Below are positions 1-6,518 of a stretch of 7,910 nt of DNA, piece by piece. Location of the stretch: positions 45,373 to 53,282 of the forward strand of contig DQHS01000064.1 of NCBI GenBank assembly GCA_003524365.1, read 5' to 3'. Every line of letters starts with the position of its first letter. Position 1 is the first letter of the stretch. Source of the DNA: Cellvibrio sp. Its GTDB lineage: Bacteria; Pseudomonadota; Gammaproteobacteria; Pseudomonadales; Cellvibrionaceae. The notes under the pieces were generated by a model, which saw only the letters and a list, made by a program, of their open reading frames with translations, did not search any database and was not told the DNA's origin. The translations under genes were made by a program, and so were the position numbers.

Positions 1-1506
1 CAAAAAATATTGGTTCGGCGCAACACCCTGCAAGGCGCTGTGCAATTGCTGTTCGGATGCCAGTAATTGTGCAGAAGGCTTATAGAGTGTGCGCACATCA
101 CTGCTCAGGCTCGCGGTCACTGCGCCAATAATAATTAACACCGTCACACCAGCAAAAATAAAGCGCTGCGGCAGACCGCGCGTGCGCTCCCAAAATATCC
201 AACCCGATGATGCACAACGATCAATAATCGTTGCAGGTTCCGGCAGCGGCTGACGCACCAGAAGTGGATAAATCACCACTAAAAATAACCAGGAGCCACA
301 CAACCCCACCATCGAAAACAGTGCGATTTGTTGCAACCCCGGCAACGGAGTGGAGAGCAAACTGCTGTAGCCCAGCACCGATGTAAGCAAACTTAAACTC
401 AATGCGGGCAGTAACCTTTCCAACACCCGCCGGTTACGCAGCTGTGCTTCAGGTATCGAGCGCGATAGATCCTGATATTTACATAAATCCTGATATTTGC
501 ATAAATAGTGCAGCGAATAATCGATTGCCACGCCAATCAAACTCGCGCCGAACACCAGACTCATCAAATGAATTTTGCCAAAAATAAAATGATTGACGAC
601 CAGTGCGACCAGACAGCCATAGCCCACCGAGATCAAGCTCAAAAGCAAGGGCTTGAGGCGACGGAAGGCGAGTATAAATAATAAGAGCACACCCAGACTT
701 GAACCACCGCCAATAATGGCAATTTCTCGCTGAGCATTCGCCGAAGCTTCCGCCGCATGAAACACAGCGCCGGAAACCAGCACTTGGGTTGATCGTGTTT
801 GTGGATTAGTGGCCAACTGATCGCGTAAATGTTGCAACCAATTACCCATTTTTTTCTGTACTTGTAAATTAAACGATTCGCCCTGCAAGTCGAGCGCAAA
901 TAAAATTAAATGACCATCGCTATTGGACACAACCAAACGATCATTCAGTAATTCGCCTTTTAGCGCCGGTTGTAATTGTTGGATGTACGCGGGCGAAAGA
1001 CTGAGTGGATCTTGCAGTGGCGATAAGACACTACCGCCCAGACTAAAACCAAATAGCGCGGCCTGCGCCTGCGCCAGTAAATCCTGCGATTGGTTTTTGA
1101 TCATGCGTTGCTGCACGGGCGTTAATAGCTGGTAGCGATGCTGCTGCAACAATTTATGCTGCTGCGCGGCAAGCTCCATCTGCTCGTTGACCGCACTCAC
1201 TTGCAGCTGTGGATTAGCCGCTATAGCCGCCGCCACCAACTCGGCAGCAATATTGACTTGCTCCATTTCAGGTGCTTGTACCGCAACTAAAATTTTATTA
1301 CCGAATTCTTGATACAAGCGGTCATTCACCTTATTGACCAGCTGGTTATGGCTATCTCTGGGAAACAAACTTTGTAGATTTGTCTCCAACACAAAACCAT
1401 TTTTAAGTAGGGGATAAGACAGCAGCAGCGCCGCTAAAGACACCAACACAAACATGTATTTAAATAATAGCTGCCAGTGTGCCAGCGATATTTTTATTGT
1501 TGTCAT
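1..1506 (-). CDS. MMPL/RND-superfamily exporter, 3' part missing (left edge)
   Basis: Inner-membrane exporter of the MMPL family (COG4258-type 'predicted exporter'), the kind found in aryl polyene clusters (ApeM position), where it is thought to move the lipid-linked pigment outward. I translated it by hand: 502 codons in one open frame from ATG 1504-1506 to the window edge, so it is partial; family members are usually about 770-800 residues. One transmembrane helix lies at about 12-34, then a periplasmic domain to about 258 (with VLVSGAVFHAAEAS near its end), then helices from 262 on. The fourth helix ends in the family signature GVAIDYSLHYL (IDY at 328-330), followed by TSVLGYSSLL and PLPGLQQIALFS. 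The start lies 42 bases after the LolA-like stop; the ribosome site is weak. An 18-base tandem duplication repeats residues LCKYQD (335-346) in the cytoplasmic loop after IDYSLHY. Family assignment is firm; the cargo is inferred from neighbours. Confidence 0.93.
   Translation of the reverse strand, partial: MTTIKISLAHWQLLFKYMFVLVSLAALLLSYPLLKNGFVLETNLQSLFPRDSHNQLVNKVNDRLYQEFGNKILVAVQAPEMEQVNIAAELVAAAIAANPQLQVSAVNEQMELAAQQHKLLQQHRYQLLTPVQQRMIKNQSQDLLAQAQAALFGFSLGGSVLSPLQDPLSLSPAYIQQLQPALKGELLNDRLVVSNSDGHLILFALDLQGESFNLQVQKKMGNWLQHLRDQLATNPQTRSTQVLVSGAVFHAAEASANAQREIAIIGGGSSLGVLLLFILAFRRLKPLLLSLISVGYGCLVALVVNHFIFGKIHLMSLVFGASLIGVAIDYSLHYLCKYQDLCKYQDLSRSIPEAQLRNRRVLERLLPALSLSLLTSVLGYSSLLSTPLPGLQQIALFSMVGLCGSWLFLVVIYPLLVRQPLPEPATIIDRCASSGWIFWERTRGLPQRFIFAGVTVLIIIGAVTASLSSDVRTLYKPSAQLLASEQQLHSALQGVAPNQYFL
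469..504. repeat. 18-bp tandem duplication inside the exporter gene
   Basis: Two adjacent 18-base copies, 469-486 and 487-504, differ at one base (A481 versus G499). On the coding (minus) strand they encode LCKYQD twice, residues 335-340 and 341-346. The frame is kept, and both copies lie just after the transmembrane signature IDYSLHY, in a predicted cytoplasmic loop. The near identity suggests a recent slippage event. Confidence 0.95.
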
Positions 1507-1548
1507 AATTAACCGCGCAGCAGGAAAAACAATAAATGATAGAGAAAA

Positions 1549-2217
1549 TTAATGTGCTGTAACAATGGTTGTGCAAGCGTCTTGCGGCTGCAGGTAAAAC
1601 CAGTGACATTGCTCTGCTGTAGGTACGGCACTTTCAACTTGGGAATGAAATTCAATCGTTGTTTCATCGCCATTAGCCGCGGTCACTACCAGCTTCTGCA
1701 AAAATTGATCGCCATTCATAACGGCAGTGCGCATATTTTTTTTAATAAGATCGAGTCGTGGCGTCAAGGTCAGCTGCCACTTCTCCTGCTCAAAAACCCA
1801 ATCGGCAATAAAACGCTGCTGGATTAATGCGATGTCGGCACTAAAAAATGCCAGCAAGGTTTTATTAATTTCACGCTGGATAAGCCCGGACTGCTCTGCG
1901 GCAACACTGCCTGTGCCATTTTGTTGCCAGGTAATAATATCGCTACCGGTAATTGTCATCGCAGTGAAAAACGGTTTTTCAGTGGCGATATATAAACCGT
2001 GAGCGCGCCAGAAAATAAACGTGCCCTGGGCGTTGAGTGAATAGGCCAAACCCTGCAATTTTTTTTGCTGGTTAAACCCGCCCTGCACCACTTCAATTTC
2101 GCTCAGGCGTTTTACCACTTGATCAATTTGTACTTGCATATCCGCCCGCGCCGTGCCGCACAACATCAAACTGCAGAGCAATAGTATTGCTCGAATGAAC
2201 ACAACCGATTTTTTCAT
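1549..2217 (-). CDS. LolA-like periplasmic lipoprotein carrier
   Basis: Predicted periplasmic protein related to LolA, the chaperone that carries lipidated cargo across the periplasm. In aryl polyene clusters a LolA-like gene sits next to the exporter and thioesterase (ApeL position) and is thought to help carry the pigment lipid to the outer membrane. I start at ATG 2215-2217 (222 aa), because this gives a clear signal peptide: MKK, a hydrophobic stretch 7-20, and a likely signal peptidase I site after TARA (residue 25). A 33-residue upstream extension would put charged sequence before the signal and overlap the thioesterase. Cys20 follows Leu, so it is not a good lipobox. The mature part has LolA-like features: early VVQGGFNQQKKLQGL, then a G-F-F pattern and EKPFF. 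The start lies four bases after the thioesterase stop, which suggests translational coupling. Canonical lolA is a housekeeping gene elsewhere; this is most likely a dedicated paralogue. Confidence 0.88.
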   Translation of the reverse strand: MKKSVVFIRAILLLCSLMLCGTARADMQVQIDQVVKRLSEIEVVQGGFNQQKKLQGLAYSLNAQGTFIFWRAHGLYIATEKPFFTAMTITGSDIITWQQNGTGSVAAEQSGLIQREINKTLLAFFSADIALIQQRFIADWVFEQEKWQLTLTPRLDLIKKNMRTAVMNGDQFLQKLVVTAANGDETTIEFHSQVESAVPTAEQCHWFYLQPQDACTTIVTAH

Positions 2218-2221
2218 AACA

Positions 2222-2644
2222 TTAACCTGGCAAGGGGCCGCATTTTTGGGTGAGCTGTTGCAGCAAAATAGCAGGCGATTCAAAACACATTTCGTTTTTG
2301 TCCATGTCGATCGCAACCTGAATCGTATAGCCTTTAGTTAACCGCTCACCGGTTGCAAGATCGCTAATCACGTAATCAATTTTTAACCGATATTCCCACT
2401 CCCGCAGTGTGCATTGCACGCGCACCCGCTGACCAAAATGCAGCGGCTTGATGTATTTAATACGCATATCAATAATGGGCCAGGAATAGCCAGACTCTTT
2501 CATCGCCTGATATCCATAATCAAACGACTCCAAAAATTCGCAGCGTGCCACTTCCAAATATTTCACATAGTGACCATGCCAGGCGACATGCATGGAATCC
2601 ACATCGTGAAACGGCACCAGAATATCGGTTGTGGTTGTATACAT
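2222..2644 (-). CDS. 4-hydroxybenzoyl-CoA thioesterase-like hot-dog protein
   Basis: Cytoplasmic acyl thioesterase of the 4HBT family (COG0824), 140 aa, the usual single hot-dog domain length. Near the N-terminus is the active-site region PFHDVDSMHVAWHGHYVKYLEVAR (split here: PFHDVDSMHVAWHGHY at 11-26). Asp16 lines up with the catalytic Asp17 of Pseudomonas 4-hydroxybenzoyl-CoA thioesterase, whose motif is DCDPAGIVWYPNY. In aryl polyene clusters this enzyme (ApeK position) is thought to hydrolyse acyl thioesters, either for release or to clear stalled intermediates; the true substrate cannot be read from sequence. The start is an ATG 19 bases after the glycosyltransferase stop, with GGA about ten bases upstream. 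The stop is four bases before the LolA-like start. Family assignment is strong; the substrate is inferred. Confidence 0.92.
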   Translation of the reverse strand: MYTTTTDILVPFHDVDSMHVAWHGHYVKYLEVARCEFLESFDYGYQAMKESGYSWPIIDMRIKYIKPLHFGQRVRVQCTLREWEYRLKIDYVISDLATGERLTKGYTIQVAIDMDKNEMCFESPAILLQQLTQKCGPLPG

Positions 2645-2663
2645 AACAAAAAAATCCGGATGA

Positions 2664-3434
2664 TTATGCGGGTCGATTATTAAAAAAATGACGCTGCACT
2701 AATGCAGGAATACGCGGCAACATGCCGAAAAATAAGCGCGTGTGCATCCAGCTGATACGGACATTGTCTTTGATGATATCGAAATGCGAAGGGATATCGT
2801 CCTGATACAAAATTTTTGTGGGAATATTTTCCACTGCTAAACCCTGCCAATACAAGCGCACCAGAATATCGGTATCAAAATCCATGCGCGCGCCGATTTT
2901 TTTGCGCGCCAATAGGCGCATGGTAGGTACAAGTGGATAGAGACGGTAGCCGCACATGGAATCTTTAATGCTGCGCGACCAGGTATTTACGCAGACCCAG
3001 AAATCGGTGAGTTTGCGGCCACTGCGACGCGAGGGCGGCATAGCATCGTAACTGCGCCAACCACTAATCACAGCGGTGGGATTTTGTTGCGCGCACGCGA
3101 TAAATTTTGGTACATCATCCAAATCATGCTGGCCATCGGCGTCCACTTGTAGCGCATGGGTATAACCCTCGCGGCTGGCCAATTTTAGACCCTGACACAC
3201 AGCAGTGCCCTTGCCTGCATTTTGTGGAAGGCGCAGTAATGTCACCTGTGTTTGTTCTGCCGCTATCTTGTCCAGTAACTGCGCACAGGTCGCCTCGCTG
3301 CCATCATCAACCAGAATGCAGGGCAATCCATAGTCACGCAAACGCGCAACCAGACCGACAATTTTATAGGGATGATTAAACACCGGGATCACCACACAGG
3401 GTGCAAAATTCAACTCGCGGGGGGGCAGGTTCAT
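2664..3434 (-). CDS. Family 2 glycosyltransferase
   Basis: Cytoplasmic GT-A fold glycosyltransferase of family GT2, 256 aa, dolichol-phosphate-mannosyltransferase-like. Visible motifs in order: nucleotide-binding start VVIPVFNHP (14-22), VDDGS (42-46), NAGKGTA (72-78), metal-binding DXD as DADGQH (98-103), an acceptor-side segment DSMCGYRLYP (158-167), and DFDTDI (185-190). No strong transmembrane helix is visible, but the basic, aromatic C-terminus (about 228-251) could touch the membrane. Its ATG overlaps the dehydratase TGA by four bases (ATGA), a mark of translational coupling. In aryl polyene clusters this slot (ApeJ) is often, as I recall, a glycosyltransferase-acyltransferase fusion. 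Here only the glycosyltransferase part is present, and a PlsC-like acyltransferase is encoded separately at 5715-6518. It probably adds a sugar to the polyene or its lipid anchor; sugar and acceptor are unknown. Confidence 0.92.
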   Translation of the reverse strand: MNLPPRELNFAPCVVIPVFNHPYKIVGLVARLRDYGLPCILVDDGSEATCAQLLDKIAAEQTQVTLLRLPQNAGKGTAVCQGLKLASREGYTHALQVDADGQHDLDDVPKFIACAQQNPTAVISGWRSYDAMPPSRRSGRKLTDFWVCVNTWSRSIKDSMCGYRLYPLVPTMRLLARKKIGARMDFDTDILVRLYWQGLAVENIPTKILYQDDIPSHFDIIKDNVRISWMHTRLFFGMLPRIPALVQRHFFNNRPA

Positions 3435-3847
3435 GTGCGCACAGACTCCGTGGGATAAATCAGCCGCCCTTGGGAAAAGAGCAATTCGCGCGCGCCATCC
3501 TCACCCTTCAGGCCCTCAATAGGCCGGTAAAAACGGAAATCGACCGAAGCTCTGCCAGCATCGTAGATAAGGCTTAACTGGAGCTGCGTATTGGGGCTGA
3601 TGGGGCAGGTAAACTTTAATCGCTCAACACGCACTACTGGCTCGTCGAGCAGCAAGAATTCTTGCGCATAGTGAATTGCCCAGTCGAGCTGAACCACACC
3701 GGGCAGAATAGGGAAATCGGGGAAGTGCCCGGCAAAACCTGCCAGCTCGGGCGTTACCAGAAGCTGTGCATCGACATGCCCCTGGGCCACTTTGACATCG
3801 ATCAACACTGGCCGCCGCGCCACCTCAACAGGTGTATTGGCGACCAC
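3431..3847 (-). CDS. FabZ/FabA-like 3-hydroxyacyl-ACP dehydratase
   Basis: Hot-dog dehydratase, 138 aa, expected to remove water from the 3-hydroxyacyl-ACP intermediate in each polyene extension round (ApeI position). The active-site segment is GHFPDFPILPGVVQLDWA, with His41 as the catalytic histidine. Where FabZ has Glu this protein has Asp55, as in FabA (His/Asp pair). Characterised ApeI works with a partner, ApeP; a partner is not seen here and could lie left of the window. The start is GTG (3845-3847), two bases after the carrier-protein TAA. No Met codon lies early in the frame, and the fold needs the residues near the start, so GTG is the best choice although the Shine-Dalgarno is weak. 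The stop overlaps the glycosyltransferase start by four bases. It could have been mistaken for a lipid A FabZ, but length, motif and context favour polyene synthesis. Confidence 0.9.
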   Translation of the reverse strand: MVANTPVEVARRPVLIDVKVAQGHVDAQLLVTPELAGFAGHFPDFPILPGVVQLDWAIHYAQEFLLLDEPVVRVERLKFTCPISPNTQLQLSLIYDAGRASVDFRFYRPIEGLKGEDGARELLFSQGRLIYPTESVRT

Positions 3848-3849
3848 GG

Positions 3850-4137
3850 TTAGCTCTGGCTCGCTTCGGTGAGAACTTCAGCTTCTTCGGGGCGATTGAG
3901 CAGGTCGTAGACAGCATCGACCACATCCTGCACGGTGCGGACTTGTTTAAAGTCGCTTGGCTGGATACGGCGGCCCGTAAATTCTTTCAGTTTTACGGTG
4001 AGGTCTACCGCATCAATACTATCGATATCAAGATCTTCGTAAAGATTGACATCGGGGGAGATAGCATCAGGTGCTATTTCAAATAATGAAACCAGGGTTT
4101 CCTGCAGGAAACTGTATATTTTTTCTTTGGTATACAT
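3850..4137 (-). CDS. Acyl carrier protein
   Basis: Acyl carrier protein, 95 aa, first gene of the left operon. The phosphopantetheine attachment motif is DLDIDSIDAVDL, with Ser40 as the modified residue, followed by the usual helix II acidic pattern and QPSDFKQVRTVQDVVDAV. The start ATG 4135-4137 is chosen because GAGA lies seven bases upstream and the fold begins right there (MYTKEKIYSFLQETL). The longer open frame begins at a TTG with 28 unconvincing residues. In aryl polyene clusters two carrier proteins (ApeE, ApeF) usually occur together; only one is seen here. The stop is two bases before the dehydratase start, so the two are coupled. The carrier would hold the aryl starter and growing polyene. 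A short C-terminal tail (PEEAEVLTEASQS) is acidic and probably flexible. Confidence 0.95.
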   Translation of the reverse strand: MYTKEKIYSFLQETLVSLFEIAPDAISPDVNLYEDLDIDSIDAVDLTVKLKEFTGRRIQPSDFKQVRTVQDVVDAVYDLLNRPEEAEVLTEASQS

Positions 4138-4202
4138 AGCGACATCTCGGTATTTATTCTGCTGAAACCCTTGCTGGCGTAACAGATTGCTGGCAAAAGC
4201 GT

Positions 4203-4226
4203 TTGTTTTGTTCCCCTCCAAAACAA
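4203..4226. promoter_or_regulatory. Perfect 8-bp inverted repeat upstream of the carrier-protein operon
   Basis: Arms TTGTTTTG (4203-4210) and CAAAACAA (4219-4226) are perfect inverted copies around an 8-base centre. It lies 66-89 bases upstream of the carrier-protein start, in the 157-base gap (4138-4294) after the methyltransferase stop. The AT-rich symmetric arms with a 16-base centre-to-centre spacing could be a regulator site for the left operon, or a weak hairpin. There is no U-run after it in either direction, so it does not look like an intrinsic terminator. No strong -35/-10 pair was found in this gap. The repeat is seen directly; a regulatory role is inferred. Confidence 0.4.
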
Positions 4227-4294
4227 GGTGGGCAGTCTATCAGATGCGCCGCCCAATGCCCAACCGCCGCACAGACAAGTCCGGCATGAAAATG

Positions 4295-5035
4295 CTAGTG
4301 AGGTTTAGTTGCCACTATCAGGATTTCCGTAGGCTCGGTATTGTCCAGACCAATACCCAGTTTTTGCGCCATGCCCAAACAGCGGCGCGACCACCAGGGG
4401 CGCGAGGTTTGGATATCGGCATCGCTAAAAACAAAACCGCTGGTGCGTACCAGATCTATATAGCCTTGGGCATCCTTTTGCGCCATCTCCGGGTGGCGAA
4501 ATAGTAAGCGTACTGGCGCAGAGTTGATAAACGAGCGGCAGGATTCTCCCACCAGTAAAATCCCGCCCGGCCGCAGCAGACGGTGGAACTCCTGCAGGGT
4601 TTCACGCTGTTGACTGGTGTGATGCAATAGTTGGTGGCACAAGATCAGATCAAAGGATTCCGCGCCAAAGGTCTGCCCGCTGGCATTGATGTGCACCGCC
4701 GAGGTCGGGGTTGCCAGTTGGTTTGCCGCATTGACCGCTTTTTTCACCTGCTCCGCATCTATATCGATACCGGTAATCGCCGCTGGTTGAAAATGCTGTT
4801 CCAGTAAGCCAAATGCCAGACCTTGTCCGCAGCCAGCATCGAGGATGCGCGCTTGCACTGGCAATCGCTCGCCCAGCAGCGCCTTGAAATCGATAATCGC
4901 CTGCGACAACACATAGCGATACCAAGTCTGGGTACTCAAAAACCAGCGCCCAAAACGTGTTTCGCGCACCCAGATAGCGTTATTCTGCGCCGTCGATGAG
5001 GTGGGCATACCAGAGACAGGGTTGGTCGTGGACAT
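4295..5035 (-). CDS. Class I SAM-dependent methyltransferase
   Basis: Cytoplasmic Rossmann-fold methyltransferase using S-adenosylmethionine, 246 aa from ATG 5033-5035. Motif I is ILDAGCGQG (about 64-72), the acidic motif II is GIDID (89-93), and a post-motif is LLRPGG (153-158) followed by ILLVGES. The N-terminal WVRETRFGRWFLSTQTW is a likely cap or substrate segment. A methyltransferase is a regular member of aryl polyene clusters and probably methylates the aryl head group on carbon or oxygen; which one is not readable. The start is uncertain: the frame stays open upstream to ATG 5099-5101 (268 aa) and a later Met also fits. None has a clear ribosome site, and I chose the middle one because residues before it look non-coding. 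It ends 157 bases before the carrier-protein operon and is divergent from the membrane protein at 5180. Confidence 0.87.
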   Translation of the reverse strand: MSTTNPVSGMPTSSTAQNNAIWVRETRFGRWFLSTQTWYRYVLSQAIIDFKALLGERLPVQARILDAGCGQGLAFGLLEQHFQPAAITGIDIDAEQVKKAVNAANQLATPTSAVHINASGQTFGAESFDLILCHQLLHHTSQQRETLQEFHRLLRPGGILLVGESCRSFINSAPVRLLFRHPEMAQKDAQGYIDLVRTSGFVFSDADIQTSRPWWSRRCLGMAQKLGIGLDNTEPTEILIVATKPH

Positions 5036-5135
5036 AGACAGGGCGCGGCTCGAATAAACTATCGTGTGAAATGAGAGGGCTGAAGCTCCGGAAGGCGGCA
5101 TGATAATCTATTGGCGATTATTCTGACTACCGAAG

Positions 5136-5151
5136 AAACTCCGCAGAGTTT
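5136..5151. repeat. Short hairpin-forming inverted repeat in the 5' leader
   Basis: AAACTC (5136-5141) and GAGTTT (5146-5151) form a perfect 6-bp stem with a CGCA loop, 29 bases before the membrane-protein start and within the divergent gap. No U-run follows on either strand, so it is not a terminator. It could be a leader structure or operator, but a stem this short can occur by chance. A second, imperfect repeat (GATAATC 5102-5108, GATTATT 5116-5122) lies just upstream. Confidence 0.25.
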
Positions 5152-5179
5152 TGGACAAAAAAACACCCATGACCTCCCT

Positions 5180-5740
5180 ATGAAAAACCGTATAAAAAGC
5201 ATTATCGACCAGAGTATAGAGTCCTTATCCCTGACTATCTTTTTGCTCTATATCCACCTGGCCGACATGAACGCGCGCGCAGATTGGCTGCTGCCTTACC
5301 TACTCGCCAGCACAGCTGGCTTGGGGGCAATGGTGTATGTGTACCGGCGCGGGCTGATCCTCAATCGCTTGTTTATCGGCATCACTCTCTATTTCTGTAG
5401 TGGTTTGGTGAGTTTGATAACCGGCTGGGACTGGCTCAACCAAGCCTATGGCGAGCTGGGTGCAGTAGCCATGCTCGGCTGGATTTTACTGACGGGATTG
5501 GTCGCGAGCGTTGCGAGCCCCCACGGTTTTTTGGGCGTCAGGTCACCGAGGTACTTTTCGATTCCGGGCGGATCATGCTTGCTGCTACTCGCCGGTTTAC
5601 TGGCGACCGCAGGAGCGGCCAGTTTTATGAATAACCCTTTATTCGGGCAATGGCTGCCATTTATTTTTCTGTTTTCAATGCGCAGCCTGTTGCTGCATCT
5701 GGACAAAAAAATGCTTACCGCGACTGCAACTGCTGCGTAA
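5180..5740 (+). CDS. Small polytopic membrane protein of unknown function
   Basis: Integral inner-membrane protein, 186 aa, with about six predicted helices by hydrophobicity: roughly 14-30, 36-55, 63-81, 93-113, 129-147 and 155-173. I do not recognise a catalytic motif. Aryl polyene clusters commonly carry a small uncharacterised membrane protein near the carrier proteins (COG4648-type, ApeG position). Length and context are compatible with that, but similarity is not established. The segment SPHGFLGVRSPRYFS (113-127) between helices 4 and 5 is the most polar loop. I chose ATG 5180-5182 over an upstream in-frame TTG (5111) because the upstream residues are polar and unlike a membrane protein start. 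No Shine-Dalgarno is visible before either. It is the only plus-strand gene among minus-strand genes, and its last 26 bases overlap the acyltransferase 3' end tail to tail. Confidence 0.8.
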   Translation: MKNRIKSIIDQSIESLSLTIFLLYIHLADMNARADWLLPYLLASTAGLGAMVYVYRRGLILNRLFIGITLYFCSGLVSLITGWDWLNQAYGELGAVAMLGWILLTGLVASVASPHGFLGVRSPRYFSIPGGSCLLLLAGLLATAGAASFMNNPLFGQWLPFIFLFSMRSLLLHLDKKMLTATATAA

Positions 5741-6518
5741 ACACCTCAATCAAGTCCCGGGTTAGCTGGCGCGCGGCCATGCTTTGCATCTGCCCGTCCG
5801 CCATATATTGCGCCGTAGCAAAGTCGGGCATCACGCTGATGGTGTAATGCGGTGGCTGAGCACTGACTTCATACCAATGCTGGTTTTTTAATAACGTGGC
5901 TGGCTCACAGCGGATCACCACCGGCGTAATTGCCATACCGGCGCTGAGCGCCAAATTCGATGGGCCGCGATGAAATACCATGGGTTGGCCAAGTTTGGTG
6001 CGCGTCCCTTCCGGAAAAATGATCAATGAATGGCCGGCTTTGAAGGTGTCGATACAGCGGTTAAACAGGTCGGGATCGCTATTGCTAACGTAGTTGGCCG
6101 CACGTACCGCCATCGCAGTAAAAGGATTCCGCCATAGACTGGCTTTCACCACACAGCTGGCATCGGTCAGCCCCATTAAAAACACCACGTCCAGCAGCGA
6201 GGGATGGTTGGCGATAATTAACTGCCCCGGCCGATGCAATTGTTCGACTCGATGGAACTCGTAACTGAGCAGCCCCAGCCAACGCAACACCTGCACATAA
6301 TTGCGGAACACCAGGCCAATCACACGGCGAGTGTAAATCGCCCGCTGCGCCTGACTGACCGGCATAAAATACAAAATAGGGAAAACACTGAGCGACAAGA
6401 CTGCACCGCCCAGACCAAAAAGCGCAAACCCCATTCCGGTGGCAGGCACGCGCCATGCGCGCGATAAACGCAGCTTGCGCCACCAGCCGATGGACGCACT
6501 CACGCTGAGAGATTCCAT
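5715..6518 (-). CDS. PlsC-like 1-acylglycerol-3-phosphate acyltransferase family protein
   Basis: Membrane-bound acyltransferase of the PlsC/LpxL-type fold (COG0204), 267 aa. The catalytic box NHPSLLD (104-110) fits NHx4D, with His105 and Asp110 as the charge pair. The glycerophosphate-binding motif is FPEGTRT (168-174), followed by HRGPSN and an ITPVV motif. One or two N-terminal helices (about 28-54) anchor it. In the cluster it probably acylates the polyene with, or onto, a glycerolipid-like anchor; a housekeeping PlsC is also possible but the context argues against it. ATG 6516-6518 is chosen because GGAGAT (6528-6533) lies nine bases upstream; an earlier ATG (6552-6554) would lie deeper in the chorismatase gene. 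Its start overlaps the chorismatase 3' end by 19 bases, so the two are translationally coupled. The 3' end overlaps the convergent membrane gene by 26 bases. Confidence 0.92.
   Translation of the reverse strand: MESLSVSASIGWWRKLRLSRAWRVPATGMGFALFGLGGAVLSLSVFPILYFMPVSQAQRAIYTRRVIGLVFRNYVQVLRWLGLLSYEFHRVEQLHRPGQLIIANHPSLLDVVFLMGLTDASCVVKASLWRNPFTAMAVRAANYVSNSDPDLFNRCIDTFKAGHSLIIFPEGTRTKLGQPMVFHRGPSNLALSAGMAITPVVIRCEPATLLKNQHWYEVSAQPPHYTISVMPDFATAQYMADGQMQSMAARQLTRDLIEVFTQQLQSR

Noticed and set aside
639..899. Minus-strand open frame of 86 codons within the exporter region
   Set aside because: It is out of frame with the exporter, which I could translate without a break through the same stretch with recognisable family motifs.
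4138..4221. 28-residue N-terminal extension of the carrier protein
   Set aside because: It starts at TTG, has no similarity to carrier proteins, and covers the inverted repeat; ATG 4137 has a ribosome site and starts at the fold boundary.
4203..4226. Inverted repeat as an intrinsic terminator of the methyltransferase
   Set aside because: The stem is AT-rich and has no U-run on the needed strand, and it lies about 70 bases beyond the methyltransferase stop only in the sense of the next gene's leader.
4650..4925. 91-codon minus-strand open frame within the methyltransferase
   Set aside because: It is a shadow of the methyltransferase frame that contains the SAM-binding motifs.
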